This document shows, in pieces, positions 26,084 to 35,094 of a stretch of 64,000 nt of DNA. The stretch comes from Actinobacteria bacterium OV320. GTDB lineage: Bacteria; Actinomycetota; Actinomycetes; Streptomycetales; Streptomycetaceae. Below the pieces are notes generated by a model. It was not told the origin of the DNA. It saw only the letters and a program-made list of their open reading frames with translations, and did not search any database. The stretch covers positions 62,001-126,000 of the forward strand of contig LJCX01000019.1 in assembly GCA_001298545.1 (NCBI GenBank), read 5' to 3'. The translations under genes and the position numbers were made by a program. Positions within the stretch are counted from its first letter, which is position 1; each line of letters begins with the position of its first letter.

Positions 26084-26251
26084 GGACGCTCCCTTCAGCG
26101 ACAGAGCCATCTGAACCCACCACTGTGCTCGACCGGACGCGACCGGGGTAAGGACCTCGAGGGCAGTCTCGGGGTCCGATCGCGCAGGATCACCGGGCGA
26201 TCCGGCAGAGCCACCCCGCGACAGCCAGGGCAACCGGCCCCCCGGCCCCGC
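26084..26251 (-). promoter_or_regulatory. Intergenic region upstream of the DUF4157 gene
   Basis: 168 bp between the MaoC stop and the DUF4157 start. Apart from the ribosome site at about 26091-26097 I see no clear -10/-35 pair, operator or terminator. Read-through from the maoC-fabG operon is possible. Confidence 0.3.
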
Positions 26252-27112
26252 TCACCGTGTCAGTGGGTCCGCCCGGCCGCTCACGTGCAGCCGTCCCGGC
26301 TCTCCCGGCCCGCGTAGCTCGAACCGCTTGCCGTCTGTCGCGAAGGTCACCGTTCCCGGTAGGAGGACCGGTGTCCGGAACTCCGCGCGCACCCTTACGG
26401 CCTGGGGGGTGCCGTGTGCGGCGAGGCAGCGGGCCACGGTCCACATGCCGTGCGCGATGGCCCGGGGGAAGCCGAAGAGACGGGCGGTGAGCGGGTGGAG
26501 GTGAATGGGGTTCCGGTCGCCCGACGCGGCGCCGTAGCGCCGTCCGACGTCGGCGGCGAGCCGCCATTCGTCGAGCACGGGGAGCGGGTCGGGCTCCGGT
26601 TCCCGCGCGGCGGGCGCGGCCTCGGTGCGGTGCCGGGCCAGATACGTGCTCGTCGACTCCCACACGACCGTGCCGCCGTCCCGCAGCTCCGTCACGACGA
26701 CCGCCTCGGTCCCGCGCCGGTGCGCGGCCAACCGCTCGACGTGCACGGTGAGTTCGTAGCTGCCGGTGGCCGCGAGGGTGGTGTGGCGGGTGATCTCGAT
26801 CGACGTGTGGACGAGGCCGAGCAGCGGCAGCGGGAAGCCGCGGCCGCTCATGATCCGCATGGCCAGCGGGAAGCCCAGGACGTGGGGATAGGTGAGCGGC
26901 AGGGAGTCCTCGCCGGTCGGGAAGCCGCACACCCGCTCGTAGGCGGCCAGCCGGGCCAGGTCCACCCGCAGGTCGGGCAGGACGAGCCGGTCGCCGGTGC
27001 CGGGGAACGCGACACCCGGCCGGGGCCGCTTGAACGGCGAGCGCAGCGCGCCGAGGGCGAGCAGCGGACCGAGGGAGGGAGGCCCGGACAGGATGGTCAC
27101 CGTGCCGGTCAC
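26252..27112 (-). CDS. MaoC-like hydratase (HtdX-type)
   Basis: A 286-residue hot-dog-fold enoyl-thioester hydratase/dehydratase. The hydratase motif appears in YGAASGDRNPIHLHP (about 195-209), with the catalytic Asp and His of R-specific hydratases, followed by AIAHGMW. The GTG start shares bases with the fabG stop (TAGTG), so the two are translationally coupled. The fabG-MaoC pair divergent from a thiolase has the layout of Mycobacterium tuberculosis fabG4-htdX and fadA2, so long-chain acyl reduction or turnover is the likely setting. Confidence 0.9.
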   Translation of the reverse strand: MTGTVTILSGPPSLGPLLALGALRSPFKRPRPGVAFPGTGDRLVLPDLRVDLARLAAYERVCGFPTGEDSLPLTYPHVLGFPLAMRIMSGRGFPLPLLGLVHTSIEITRHTTLAATGSYELTVHVERLAAHRRGTEAVVVTELRDGGTVVWESTSTYLARHRTEAAPAAREPEPDPLPVLDEWRLAADVGRRYGAASGDRNPIHLHPLTARLFGFPRAIAHGMWTVARCLAAHGTPQAVRVRAEFRTPVLLPGTVTFATDGKRFELRGPGEPGRLHVSGRADPLTR

Positions 27113-28494
27113 TACGCCCCCAGCAGACTCTGGCCGCACACGCGTACGACCTGACCGTTCACCGAACCGGACGCGGGGTGGGCGAGCCAGGCGGTCGTCT
27201 CGGCCACGTCGACGGGCAGGCCCCCCTGGGCGAGGGAGTTCATCCGGCGCCCCGCCTCGCGGATGAACAACGGCACCGCGGCCGTCATCCTCGTCTCGAT
27301 GAAGCCCGGCGCCACCGCGTTGACCGTGACCCCGTGCTCGGCGAGCGCGCGCGGCGCGAGGGACCGGACCAGACCGGCGACGCCCGCCTTGCTCGCGCCG
27401 TAGTTCGTCTGCCCCGCGTTGCCCGCGAGTCCGGCGATGGAGGCGGTGGCCACGATCCGCCCGCCCGTCCGCAGGGCGCCCTTGGCGAGCAGCGCGTCCG
27501 TGGTGCGCAGCACGCTCGCCAGATTGACGTCGAGCACCGAACTCCAGCGCTCGGCAGGCATGTTGACCAGTCGCCGGTCCCGGGTGATGCCCGCGTTGTG
27601 GATCAGCACGTCCAGCCCGTCGGGCAGCTCGGCGGCGATCCGCTCGCCCGCGTCGGCGGCCGTGATGTCGAGCGTGAGGGCGCTGCCGCCCAGCCGCGCG
27701 GCGACCCGGCGGGCGTCCTCCGCGGCCTGCGGTACGTCGAGTACGACGACATGGGCGCCGTACCGGGCCAGCGTCTGCGCGACGGCCTCGCCGATGCCGC
27801 GGGCGGCGCCGGTGACGAGCGCGGTGCGCCCGGCGAGGGGGAGATCCCAGTCGACCGGGCCGTCGGGACCCTCGGTGGCCCCCACCCCGATCACCTGGCC
27901 GCTGACGTACGCCGACCTGGGGGAGAGCAGGAAGCGCAGGGTGGACTCGGCGGCGGACGCGTCGGTCAGCCGGACGAGGTTGACGGTCCTGCCCCGTCCG
28001 ATCTCCTTGCCGAGGGACCGTACGAAGCCCTCCAGGGCCTGCTGCACGGCCGCCTGGTGGTGGTCCCGGGCGTCCAGCGGAGCGCCCAGCACGACGACCC
28101 GCCCGCTCGCCGCGACCGACCGGACGACCGGGTGCAGGGCCGCGTGGACCTCGGCGAGCGCGTCGACGTCCCGGACACCGGTCGCGTCCAGGACGACGGC
28201 GGCGGGGCCGGGCGAGCCGGTGGCGGGGCCATCGGTGGATCCGGCGGTGGATCCGGTGGCGGACCCGGTGGTGGCTCCGGCCGCTTCGGTGGCCGTGGGC
28301 AGTCCGGTGCGGGCCAGGACCGGCGCGAGGTCGAGCCCGGACGGTCCGCCGGCCGTGAGGTGCAGCAAGTGGCCGTCCAGGGAAGGACGTTCGGCCGTCC
28401 AGCGGCTGAGCGGGGCCGGCTGTGGAAGCCCGAGCCGCGCCGTGAGGAACCGGCCGGGGGCCGTGGCGGTGAAGCTCAGATAGCGGTCGGCCAT
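27112..28494 (-). CDS. High-molecular-weight 3-oxoacyl-ACP/CoA reductase (FabG4-like)
   Basis: 460 residues, about twice the usual FabG. The C-terminal half (from about 205) is a complete short-chain dehydrogenase: cofactor loop TGAARGIGEA, NAG motif, catalytic Ser in ATASIAGLAG, and YGASKAG with Tyr and Lys. The N-terminal half is a degenerate Rossmann-like domain with no nucleotide loop, as in FabG4-type enzymes. It contains an Ala/Thr/Gly/Ser low-complexity insert near 80-97. It should reduce 3-oxoacyl thioesters with NAD(P)H. It is the first gene of a two-gene operon with the hydratase. Confidence 0.92.
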   Translation of the reverse strand: MADRYLSFTATAPGRFLTARLGLPQPAPLSRWTAERPSLDGHLLHLTAGGPSGLDLAPVLARTGLPTATEAAGATTGSATGSTAGSTDGPATGSPGPAAVVLDATGVRDVDALAEVHAALHPVVRSVAASGRVVVLGAPLDARDHHQAAVQQALEGFVRSLGKEIGRGRTVNLVRLTDASAAESTLRFLLSPRSAYVSGQVIGVGATEGPDGPVDWDLPLAGRTALVTGAARGIGEAVAQTLARYGAHVVVLDVPQAAEDARRVAARLGGSALTLDITAADAGERIAAELPDGLDVLIHNAGITRDRRLVNMPAERWSSVLDVNLASVLRTTDALLAKGALRTGGRIVATASIAGLAGNAGQTNYGASKAGVAGLVRSLAPRALAEHGVTVNAVAPGFIETRMTAAVPLFIREAGRRMNSLAQGGLPVDVAETTAWLAHPASGSVNGQVVRVCGQSLLGA

Positions 28495-28535
28495 GATGAT
28501 CTCCCACGGGCTCGGCGCACACCTCGTACCGGGTG

Positions 28536-28565
28536 CTTACTCTGGAGTAAGGTTACCGTGGGTAA
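28536..28565. promoter_or_regulatory. Two palindromes in the fabG/thiolase divergent promoter
   Basis: CTTACTC-TG-GAGTAAG at 28536-28551 and TTACC-GTG-GGTAA at 28553-28565 are adjacent perfect inverted repeats in the 101-bp gap between two divergent start codons. Size and placement suit TetR-type operators controlling both directions. The half-sites TTAC/GTAA are shared between the two. Confidence 0.6.
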
Positions 28566-28595
28566 GTCTAGGTCACGGGTGAGGAGCAGGTCGAG

Positions 28596-29954
28596 ATGAG
28601 TACCTCGGAACCGTCACGGGCGAGCCGGCGAGTGAGCCATCTGAAGGTCGCGGAGAGCGGTGCGCCCGCGCCCCGGCCGGAACTGCCGCGGATCCGCCGC
28701 GTGGCGATCGTCGGCGGCACCCGCATCCCCTTCGCCCGTTCCGACGGCCCCTACGCCACCGCCTCCAACCAGGAGATGCTGACGGCGGCCGTGAACGGTC
28801 TGGCGAACCGCTACGCACTCGACGTGCCCGGCGTGGTGGGCGAGTTGGTCGCCGGCGCCGTGCTCAAGCACAGCCGCGACTTCAACCTCGCCCGCGAGAC
28901 CGTCCTCGGCTCGAAGCTCGACGCCCGCACCCCCGCCTACGACATCCAGCAGGCCTGCGGCACCGGCCTGCAGGCCGTGATCGCCGCCGCCAACAAGATC
29001 GCCCTCGGCCAGACCGAGTCCGCGATCGCCGGCGGCGCCGACACCGCCAGCGACGCCCCGCTCGGCGTCAACGACCGGCTGCGCCGCATCCTCCTCGAGG
29101 CCCGCCGGGCGAAGTCGACGGGCGACCGCGTCAAGGCCCTCGCGCAGATCCGCCCCTCCCATCTGATCCCGGAGATCCCGCGCAACGCCGAACCGCGCAC
29201 CGGTCTCTCCATGGGCGAGCACGCGGCGGTCACCGCCCGCGCCTGGGGCGTCGAGCGCGAGGCCCAGGACGAACTGGCGGCCACCAGCCACCAGCGGCTC
29301 GCGGCCGCCTACGAACGCGGTTTCTTCGGCGACCTGGTGGTCCCGTTCCGCGACCTGGCCCGCGACCAGAACCTGCGTCCGGACTCCACCCTCGAGAAAC
29401 TGGCTTCGCTGAAGCCGGTGTTCGGCACCGACGGGCCGAACCCGACCATGACGGCGGGCAATTCGACGCCGCTGACGGACGGAGCGGCGGTCGTGCTCCT
29501 CGCCTCCGAGGAGTGGGCCGAGGCGCGGGGCCTGGAGCCGCTCGCCTACCTGACGGCGTACGAGACGGCGGCCGTGGACTTCGTGCGCGGCGATGTCGCG
29601 GGCGGCGAGGACGGGTTGCTGATGGCGCCCGCGTACGCTGTCCCGCGCATGCTGGAGCGGACCGGTCTGGGTATCGAGGACTTCGACCTGTTCGAGATCC
29701 ACGAGGCCTTCGCCTCCCAGGTGCTGGCGACGCTCGCCGCCTGGGAGAAGCAGGGGCTGGCGCCGGTGGACCGCGACCGTCTGAACGTGGCCGGCTCCTC
29801 CCTCGCCACCGGTCATCCCTTCGCGGCGACCGGCGCCCGCATCGTGGCGACCCTGGCCAAGCTGCTCGCCGAACGGGAGGGCCCCGCAAGGGGGTTGATC
29901 TCGATCTGCGCGGCGGGCGGGCAGGGAGTCACCGCGATTCTGGAACGAACGTGA
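28596..29954 (+). CDS. Acetyl-CoA C-acyltransferase (thiolase, FadA2/FadI-like)
   Basis: A 452-residue degradative-type thiolase. The acyl-accepting Cys is in QQACGTGLQA (about residue 127), the NEAF-type motif is HEAFASQ, the His is in GHPFAATGAR and the second Cys in SICAAGGQG near the end. About 45 extra N-terminal residues precede the core. ATG 28596 has a GGAG about 10 nt upstream. Divergent from the reductase-hydratase operon, with which it could complete a beta-oxidation-like or elongation cycle. Confidence 0.93.
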   Translation: MSTSEPSRASRRVSHLKVAESGAPAPRPELPRIRRVAIVGGTRIPFARSDGPYATASNQEMLTAAVNGLANRYALDVPGVVGELVAGAVLKHSRDFNLARETVLGSKLDARTPAYDIQQACGTGLQAVIAAANKIALGQTESAIAGGADTASDAPLGVNDRLRRILLEARRAKSTGDRVKALAQIRPSHLIPEIPRNAEPRTGLSMGEHAAVTARAWGVEREAQDELAATSHQRLAAAYERGFFGDLVVPFRDLARDQNLRPDSTLEKLASLKPVFGTDGPNPTMTAGNSTPLTDGAAVVLLASEEWAEARGLEPLAYLTAYETAAVDFVRGDVAGGEDGLLMAPAYAVPRMLERTGLGIEDFDLFEIHEAFASQVLATLAAWEKQGLAPVDRDRLNVAGSSLATGHPFAATGARIVATLAKLLAEREGPARGLISICAAGGQGVTAILERT

Positions 29955-30164
29955 AGATTCCTCATATAACCCCCGAGATTGCACATCCCCAGCCCCGGAA
30001 CATCCCGGAATGCGCACAAGCCCCACACGTGAGCGCCGTACGATCCCCTACCTAACTGGCGGTAACCCCTTTCTTCGGGGGCATCCCGGTTGAACGCCTC
30101 GGCACGTGAGGCACGTACGTCATGCAGCAAGCAGTTTCGTCGCTGCACGCCCAGGGAGTCGCCC
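29955..30164 (+). promoter_or_regulatory. Leader of the acyl-CoA ligase gene
   Basis: 210 bp containing a TACGAT -10-like box (30039-30044) and, about 20 bp further, GGTAACCCC-TTTCTTC-GGGG-type complementary segments that could form a small hairpin in a leader of about 115 nt. GGGAG at 30154-30158 is the ribosome site of the next gene. Confidence 0.4.
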
Positions 30165-32087
30165 GTGTCCACCCCGTATCCAGCCGACGGCTCGGCCTTC
30201 GCCGATCCCGACGCTCCCCCCACCCTGGTGGAACCCGAGACACGACGACTGGACGGCGTGGTCCGGGAGGCGTCCGTACCGGCGCTCGCCCGCCCGGTGA
30301 CGTACGGTTCGCTCGCCGACCTGCCCTACGACAACGCGGCCGCCGTCCCCGAGACGGTGGTGCTCAGCCGCAAGGGCCAGGACGGCGAGTGGACGGACAT
30401 CACGGCCGAACGCTTCGCCGCCCAGGTCCACGCGGTGGCCAAGGGGCTGATCGCCGAGGGCCTCGTGCCCGGTGACCGGCTCGCCATCATGGCCCGCACC
30501 ACCTACGAGTGGACGCTGCTCGACTTCGCGGCCTGGGCGGCCGGCCTGGTCACCGTCCCCGTCTACCCGACCTCCTCCGTCTTCCAGACCCGCTGGATCC
30601 TCCACGACTCCGGCGCGGTCGCCCTGGTCACCGAGAGCACCGCCCAGGCGGCCGCCCTCGGCCCCGAACTCGACCGGCTGCCCGACCTGCACCACCTGTG
30701 GGTGATGGAGAAGGGGCATGTGGACCGGCTGATCGAGGCAGGCGAGCACGTACCGGACGCCGAGGTCGAGATCCGCCGGGGGATGCTGGTCCCCGACACC
30801 CTCGCCACCCTCATCTACACCTCCGGCACCACGGGCCGTCCCAAGGGCTGCGCGCTCACCCACGGCAATTTCTTCGCCGAGGTCGACAACGCGATCGAAC
30901 TGCTCTACCCGGTCTTCAAGTCGAGCGGCGAGGACCTCTCCGTCCTCCTCTTCCTCCCCATGTCCCACGTCTTCGGCCGCATGGTCGCCATCGCCTGCGT
31001 CCGCGCCCGGGTCCGCCTCGGCCACGCCCCGAGCCTGAAGGCCGACGAACTTCTCCCGGACCTGGCGGCCTTCAGACCCACCTGTCTGCTGGCCATCCCG
31101 TACATGCTGGAGAAGATCTTCAACACCGCCCGCGCGAAGGCCGAGGCGGGCGGCAAGCTGTCCTCCTTCGACCGGGCGGCCGGTGTGGCCCGCCGCTACG
31201 GCGAGGCGGTCGAGGCGCAGAAGACCGGCACCGGATCCGGCCCCGCGGCCACCCTGCGCGCCGCCCGCACCTTCTACGACCCACTCGTCTACCGCCGGAT
31301 CCGCAACGCCATGGGCGGCCGCGTCCGCCACGCCATCTGCGGCGGCTCGCCGCTCGGCCAACGCCTCTCCGCCTTCTACCTGGGCGCGGGCATCGAGATC
31401 TACGAGGGCTACGGCCTGACGGAGACGACCGGAGCGTCCACGGTCACCCCGCCGCTCAAGCCCCGCCTGGGCACGGTCGGCTGGCCCCTGCCGGGGACGA
31501 AGATCCGCATCGCGGCGGACGGCGAGATCCTGATCGCCGGCGAACACGTCCTGCGGGGCTACTGGGACCCGGCGGCCGGGGGAGTGGTCCCCGCCACGCC
31601 CGACGGCTGGCTGCCCACCGGCGACATCGGCGAACTCGACGACGAGGGCTATCTGACGATCACCGGCCGCAAGAAGGAAATGATCATCACGGCGGGCGGC
31701 AAGAGCGTGGCCCCCGCGCCCCTGGAGAACTGGCTGCGCTCCCACCCCCTGGTCTCCCAGGCCATGGTCCTCGGCGACGGCCGCCCCTATGTCTCCGTCC
31801 TCCTCACCCTCGACCCGGACGGCCTCACCCACTGGCGCCAGATGAACGGCAAGCACCCCGTCCCGGTGGAACTGCTGATGGACGACCCGGACCTGCACGC
31901 CGTACTCCAGCGAGCGATCGACGAGGCCAACAAGCTGGTCTCCCGCCCCGAGTCGATCCGCCGCTTCGCCATCCTCCCGACCGACTTCTCGGAGCACGCC
32001 GGCCACCTCACCCCCTCGATGAAACTCCGCCGCGAGGCGGTCCTGGCGGACTTCGCCGACCAGGTGGAGGGGCTGTACGCGCACTAA
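30165..32087 (+). CDS. Long-chain acyl-CoA synthetase (AMP-dependent ligase)
   Basis: 640 residues from GTG 30165, which has GGGAG six nt upstream; a longer in-frame reading to 30090 lacks support. All adenylate-forming motifs are present: P-loop-like YTSGTTGRPKGC near 210, GYGLTETT near 415, TGDIGELDDEGYLTITGRKK near 485-504, and the hinge and C-terminal Lys region. It activates fatty acids to acyl-AMP and acyl-CoA in the cytoplasm, matching the thiolase before it. Confidence 0.93.
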   Translation: MSTPYPADGSAFADPDAPPTLVEPETRRLDGVVREASVPALARPVTYGSLADLPYDNAAAVPETVVLSRKGQDGEWTDITAERFAAQVHAVAKGLIAEGLVPGDRLAIMARTTYEWTLLDFAAWAAGLVTVPVYPTSSVFQTRWILHDSGAVALVTESTAQAAALGPELDRLPDLHHLWVMEKGHVDRLIEAGEHVPDAEVEIRRGMLVPDTLATLIYTSGTTGRPKGCALTHGNFFAEVDNAIELLYPVFKSSGEDLSVLLFLPMSHVFGRMVAIACVRARVRLGHAPSLKADELLPDLAAFRPTCLLAIPYMLEKIFNTARAKAEAGGKLSSFDRAAGVARRYGEAVEAQKTGTGSGPAATLRAARTFYDPLVYRRIRNAMGGRVRHAICGGSPLGQRLSAFYLGAGIEIYEGYGLTETTGASTVTPPLKPRLGTVGWPLPGTKIRIAADGEILIAGEHVLRGYWDPAAGGVVPATPDGWLPTGDIGELDDEGYLTITGRKKEMIITAGGKSVAPAPLENWLRSHPLVSQAMVLGDGRPYVSVLLTLDPDGLTHWRQMNGKHPVPVELLMDDPDLHAVLQRAIDEANKLVSRPESIRRFAILPTDFSEHAGHLTPSMKLRREAVLADFADQVEGLYAH

Positions 32088-32120
32088 AGGGTTCGCGGGA
32101 GGGGCCCCGGGCCGGGGAGT

Positions 32121-32624
32121 ATGCGGCGGGTGAACGGCATCGAGTTCTTCCACTGTCCCTGGGACGAGCGCCCCGCCGCCCCGGTCTGGGGTGCCCGCGT
32201 CGACGGGGTCGATCTGCGGGCGCTGACCGCCTGGGCGACGCGGGAGCTGTGGCGGCCGGAGCTGGAGGGGCAGTTCGAGGACCAGGAGCGGGAGTCGGCC
32301 GAGCTGATCTGGGGTCAGCACGGCGGGCTGGGCGTTCTCGACTTCACCGAGAACCCGTTTCTGCGTACGGCCGGCCGGACCCCGCTCCTCGGCTGCCCCT
32401 GTGGCATCTGGCAGTGCTGGCCGCTCATGGCCCGTGTCGCCATGACGCCCACGACGGTCACCTGGTCCGGCTTCCACTATCCGGAGCGCGAGGAGTGGGG
32501 CGAACTGCCCCTGGGCCCGTTCGTCTTCGAGCGGCAGGCCTACGAGGAGGCGCTGAGCGCTCCGGCGGTGCTGGCGGCGGACCCGCTGGGCCCGGCTCCG
32601 GCGTCCTTGGGCTGTGTTCCCTGA
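32121..32624 (+). CDS. Hypothetical protein with CPC and Trp-rich centre
   Basis: A 167-residue protein I do not recognise. The first half is acidic with an FEDQERE element; the centre has LGCPCGIWQCWPLMARV (three Cys, two Trp), then beta-rich TPTTVTWSGFHYPER. No signal peptide or membrane helix. ATG 32121 or GTG 32130 could start it; a GGGGAG lies at 32113-32118. Its last 85 bp run antisense under the end of the MFS gene. Codon bias supports a real gene. The function is unknown. Confidence 0.65.
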   Translation: MRRVNGIEFFHCPWDERPAAPVWGARVDGVDLRALTAWATRELWRPELEGQFEDQERESAELIWGQHGGLGVLDFTENPFLRTAGRTPLLGCPCGIWQCWPLMARVAMTPTTVTWSGFHYPEREEWGELPLGPFVFERQAYEEALSAPAVLAADPLGPAPASLGCVP

Positions 32625-33888
32625 TCCTTCTCGGTGGCGACGGCGGCGGCGGACAGCAGCGTCGCGCCGGCCAGGCTGCCCCAGAGCGCGGCCGGGCCGT
32701 GGGGCGCGAGAGCGGTGATGACCGCCGGGGAGACGGCGAGGCCGAAGCCCGTGGAGAGCTCGAAGCGGGCGAGCGTGCGACCCAGGGCGTGGGCCGGGGC
32801 CAGCACGGTGACGAGCGCGGTGGCGCTGCCCGCGTAGACGATCTCGCCGAGGGTGCAGACCACGGACACCACGGCCACGGCCGGTGCACCCCACCCGTGT
32901 CCCAGTGAGGTGGCCACGAGAAAGCCCAGGTAGGACACGGTGAGGACCACACCGGCGAGAGCCAGCACGCTCCGCCGCGAGAAGCGGGACATCAGGACCG
33001 TGACCGGCACCTGCAAGGTGACCACCAGCACCGTGTTGGCCACGAAGACGGCCGCCGACCACACCGGGGACGCGTGCAACTGGGTCACCAGGACCAGGGG
33101 GAGCGCGATCTCCGGCACGTTGAGGCAGAACACGTAGACCACGTTGGCGGCCAGCAGCGCCCGCATCCGGGGGACGGGGACGGGGACGGGGACGGGGGAG
33201 CGGGGGGGGGGGGGGGGGCGGGGGCGGGGGGGGGAGTGGGAGCTGCGTCGGCGGCTCCCGCCTCGGCCGGGCCCGCGGCCGGATCCGCGTGCAGGTGGAC
33301 CGACCACGCCAGGGTCGCCGCCGCGAGATAGGCGACTCCGGTGACGGCTGCCAGCGCCTGCAGAGCCGAGGTACCGCCCGTCAGACACGCGGTGGCGATC
33401 AGCGCGCCCGTGCCCAGGCCCGCGTTGCGCAGGGCGCGGCCCGCCGCGAGAGCGGTGTCGCGTTCCCGGCCGTGGGCGACCGTGGCCACGAGGGCGGCAT
33501 GGGCGGCCGGCCAGGCCTGGTTGCCGATGCCGAGGAAGAGCGCCGCCGTCGCGAACGGCCAGGCGTGCCCCGCCGGGGTGGCCAGCAGCAGCGCCACACC
33601 CAGCACCCGCACCAGCATCGACGCCGCCACGACCGTGCTGCGCGCGCCCCGGTCCAGCCAGCGGCCCACCGCGGGCATGCACACCAGGCCCACGACGATG
33701 CCGGCCGTCATCGCGACACCGGTGACCGGCGCGGACAGCCTCAGCACCGTCACCCCGTAGAGCAGCAGAAAGGGCCGCAGCAGGCCGGTGCCGAGCGCGT
33801 CCACGGCCAGGGCGACGGCATAGCGGGGCCCTCCGGAGGCCCGGACGAGGGCGCGGGGCCGGATCTTCGCGGTGCTGGTGATTGCCAT
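32540..33888 (-). pseudogene. MFS transporter interrupted by a frameshift at a poly-G run
   Basis: Two overlapping frames together make one 12-helix major facilitator. The N-terminal part (from ATG 33888; an upstream GTG at 33924 falls in the operator region) holds helices 1-6, including the loop GRWLDRGARS. The C-terminal part (ending at 32540) holds helices 7-12. They sit in different frames that meet in a Pro-rich linker encoded by a run of 17 G, C, 5 G, C, 9 G (33202-33234, plus strand). One base is missing or two are extra relative to an open frame. It may be a homopolymer sequencing error, slippage-based phase variation or true inactivation. The substrate is unknown; a divergent ArsR-type regulator suggests an inducible exporter. 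Confidence 0.8.
33202..33234. repeat. Poly-G tract (17 G, then 5 and 9 G)
   Basis: A 33-bp stretch with 31 G and 2 C, within the inter-lobe linker of the MFS gene and at the point where its frame breaks. Flanked by GGGGAC repeats at 33173-33195 that encode Pro-Val/Ser-Pro dipeptides. Confidence 0.95.
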
Positions 33889-33924
33889 GGCGGCAACGGT
33901 GGGTTCGACCGCCGGGCCGGGCAC

Positions 33925-33951
33925 GTCGGTTGACGGACACCGTCAACCGAC
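33925..33951. promoter_or_regulatory. Perfect 12-bp inverted repeat between MFS and ArsR-type genes
   Basis: GTCGGTTGACGG, three bases ACA, then its exact complement. It sits in the 98-bp gap between divergent starts at 33888 and 33987. Size and symmetry fit a winged-HTH dimer site, most simply bound by the adjacent regulator. Confidence 0.8.
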
Positions 33952-33986
33952 GCCGTCGCCGGCCGGCCGGCCGGTGATGATGAGGG

Positions 33987-35084
33987 ATGACGTTGAGGAT
34001 CGACATCGGCGGACTGCCGGCCGAGCGACTGCGGTTCGCCGCCTCCCCGCTGGCCGAGCTGACCGCGATGCTGCACGTGCTGGCCGAACCCGGGCACCAT
34101 CCGCGGCTCGCCGACTGGGCCGGGGACGTCTGGACCGCTCTGCGGCCCGAGCTGGCCGAGCGGCTGCGGGAGGCGGAGTTCCTCTGGCGTTCCTCCCAGG
34201 CCGACTTCCTGATCCCCGCCCGGCCCCGGCCGACCTTGGCCGAGGAACTGGACGACGTCGACCGGATCGACGACGAGAGGTACGTGACCGCCGCGCTCGT
34301 CACCACCTGCGGCAGCAACCGGGTCCACTTCGGCACGCGGTCGCCGCTCACCGACGCGAGTGCGCGCGAACGGGCCCTGGACCTGGCCCAGTCCCGCGGC
34401 GCGCTGCAGGAGGCCTTCGCGGAACGGCTGCTCGCCGACCCGGCCGCCGTACGGGCACGGGTGCGCGACACCCTCGAACAGTGCGGCGAGGCCTTCTTCG
34501 ACGCAGCCTGGGCGGGAGCCGCCGTGCGCCTCGCCACCGACCTGCGCGTCAAGAACGACCTGCTGAGGCGCCAGGGCATCGGGCCGGCCCTCGCCTCGGT
34601 CTCCGACGCGGTCACGCTGGCACCGGACGGCGACTGCATCATCGTCGACAAGCTTCAGGACAAGGCGACCACCGCCCACGGCACCGGGGTCACCTTCATC
34701 CCCAGCGTCTTCGGCCGCCCGCACCTGGTGGCGGTGCACGCGCCCGGCTGGCGGCCGGTGGTGCAGTACCCGGTGGCCGAACCGAGTGCGGCGGAGCCGG
34801 AGCCGGAGCAGGTGTCGCTGGAGACGGTCACCCTGCGACTGGAGGCGCTCGCCCATCCGGTACGGCTACGGCTGTTGCGCACCCTGGCCCGCAGCCCGCA
34901 GACCAACCGTGAGCTGGCCTACGCATGGGACCTCACACCCCCGGAGGTCTCCCGCCACCTCGCCGTCCTGCGCCGCGCGGGCCTGCTCACGGCCCGGCGG
35001 GACGGCCGCTACGTCCGCTACACGCTCGATCTGCCCGCGCTGACGGCACTGGGGTCCGACCTGCTGGGGGCGGTGCTGCGCTGA
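33987..35084 (+). CDS. ArsR-type winged-HTH regulator with N-terminal DUF5937-like domain
   Basis: A 365-residue regulator. Residues 1-260 form a mixed alpha/beta sensory region without recognised catalytic motifs, of the kind annotated DUF5937. The C-terminal 80 residues are an ArsR winged helix: LEALAHPVRLRLLRTLA, recognition helix TPPEVSRHLAVLRRAG and wing ARRDGRYVRYTL. It is divergent from the MFS gene across a 27-bp palindrome and likely controls it. No metal-binding ELCVCDL-type motif is seen, so a small organic inducer is more likely than metal. Confidence 0.85.
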   Translation: MTLRIDIGGLPAERLRFAASPLAELTAMLHVLAEPGHHPRLADWAGDVWTALRPELAERLREAEFLWRSSQADFLIPARPRPTLAEELDDVDRIDDERYVTAALVTTCGSNRVHFGTRSPLTDASARERALDLAQSRGALQEAFAERLLADPAAVRARVRDTLEQCGEAFFDAAWAGAAVRLATDLRVKNDLLRRQGIGPALASVSDAVTLAPDGDCIIVDKLQDKATTAHGTGVTFIPSVFGRPHLVAVHAPGWRPVVQYPVAEPSAAEPEPEQVSLETVTLRLEALAHPVRLRLLRTLARSPQTNRELAYAWDLTPPEVSRHLAVLRRAGLLTARRDGRYVRYTLDLPALTALGSDLLGAVLR

Positions 35085-35094
35085 GGCTGCTACT

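Noticed and set aside
26252..32087. Polyketide or polyhydroxyalkanoate gene cluster
   Set aside because: MaoC, FabG, thiolase and ligase are together, but there is no synthase or PKS module; the layout is that of the htdX-fabG4/fadA2 fatty-acyl locus.
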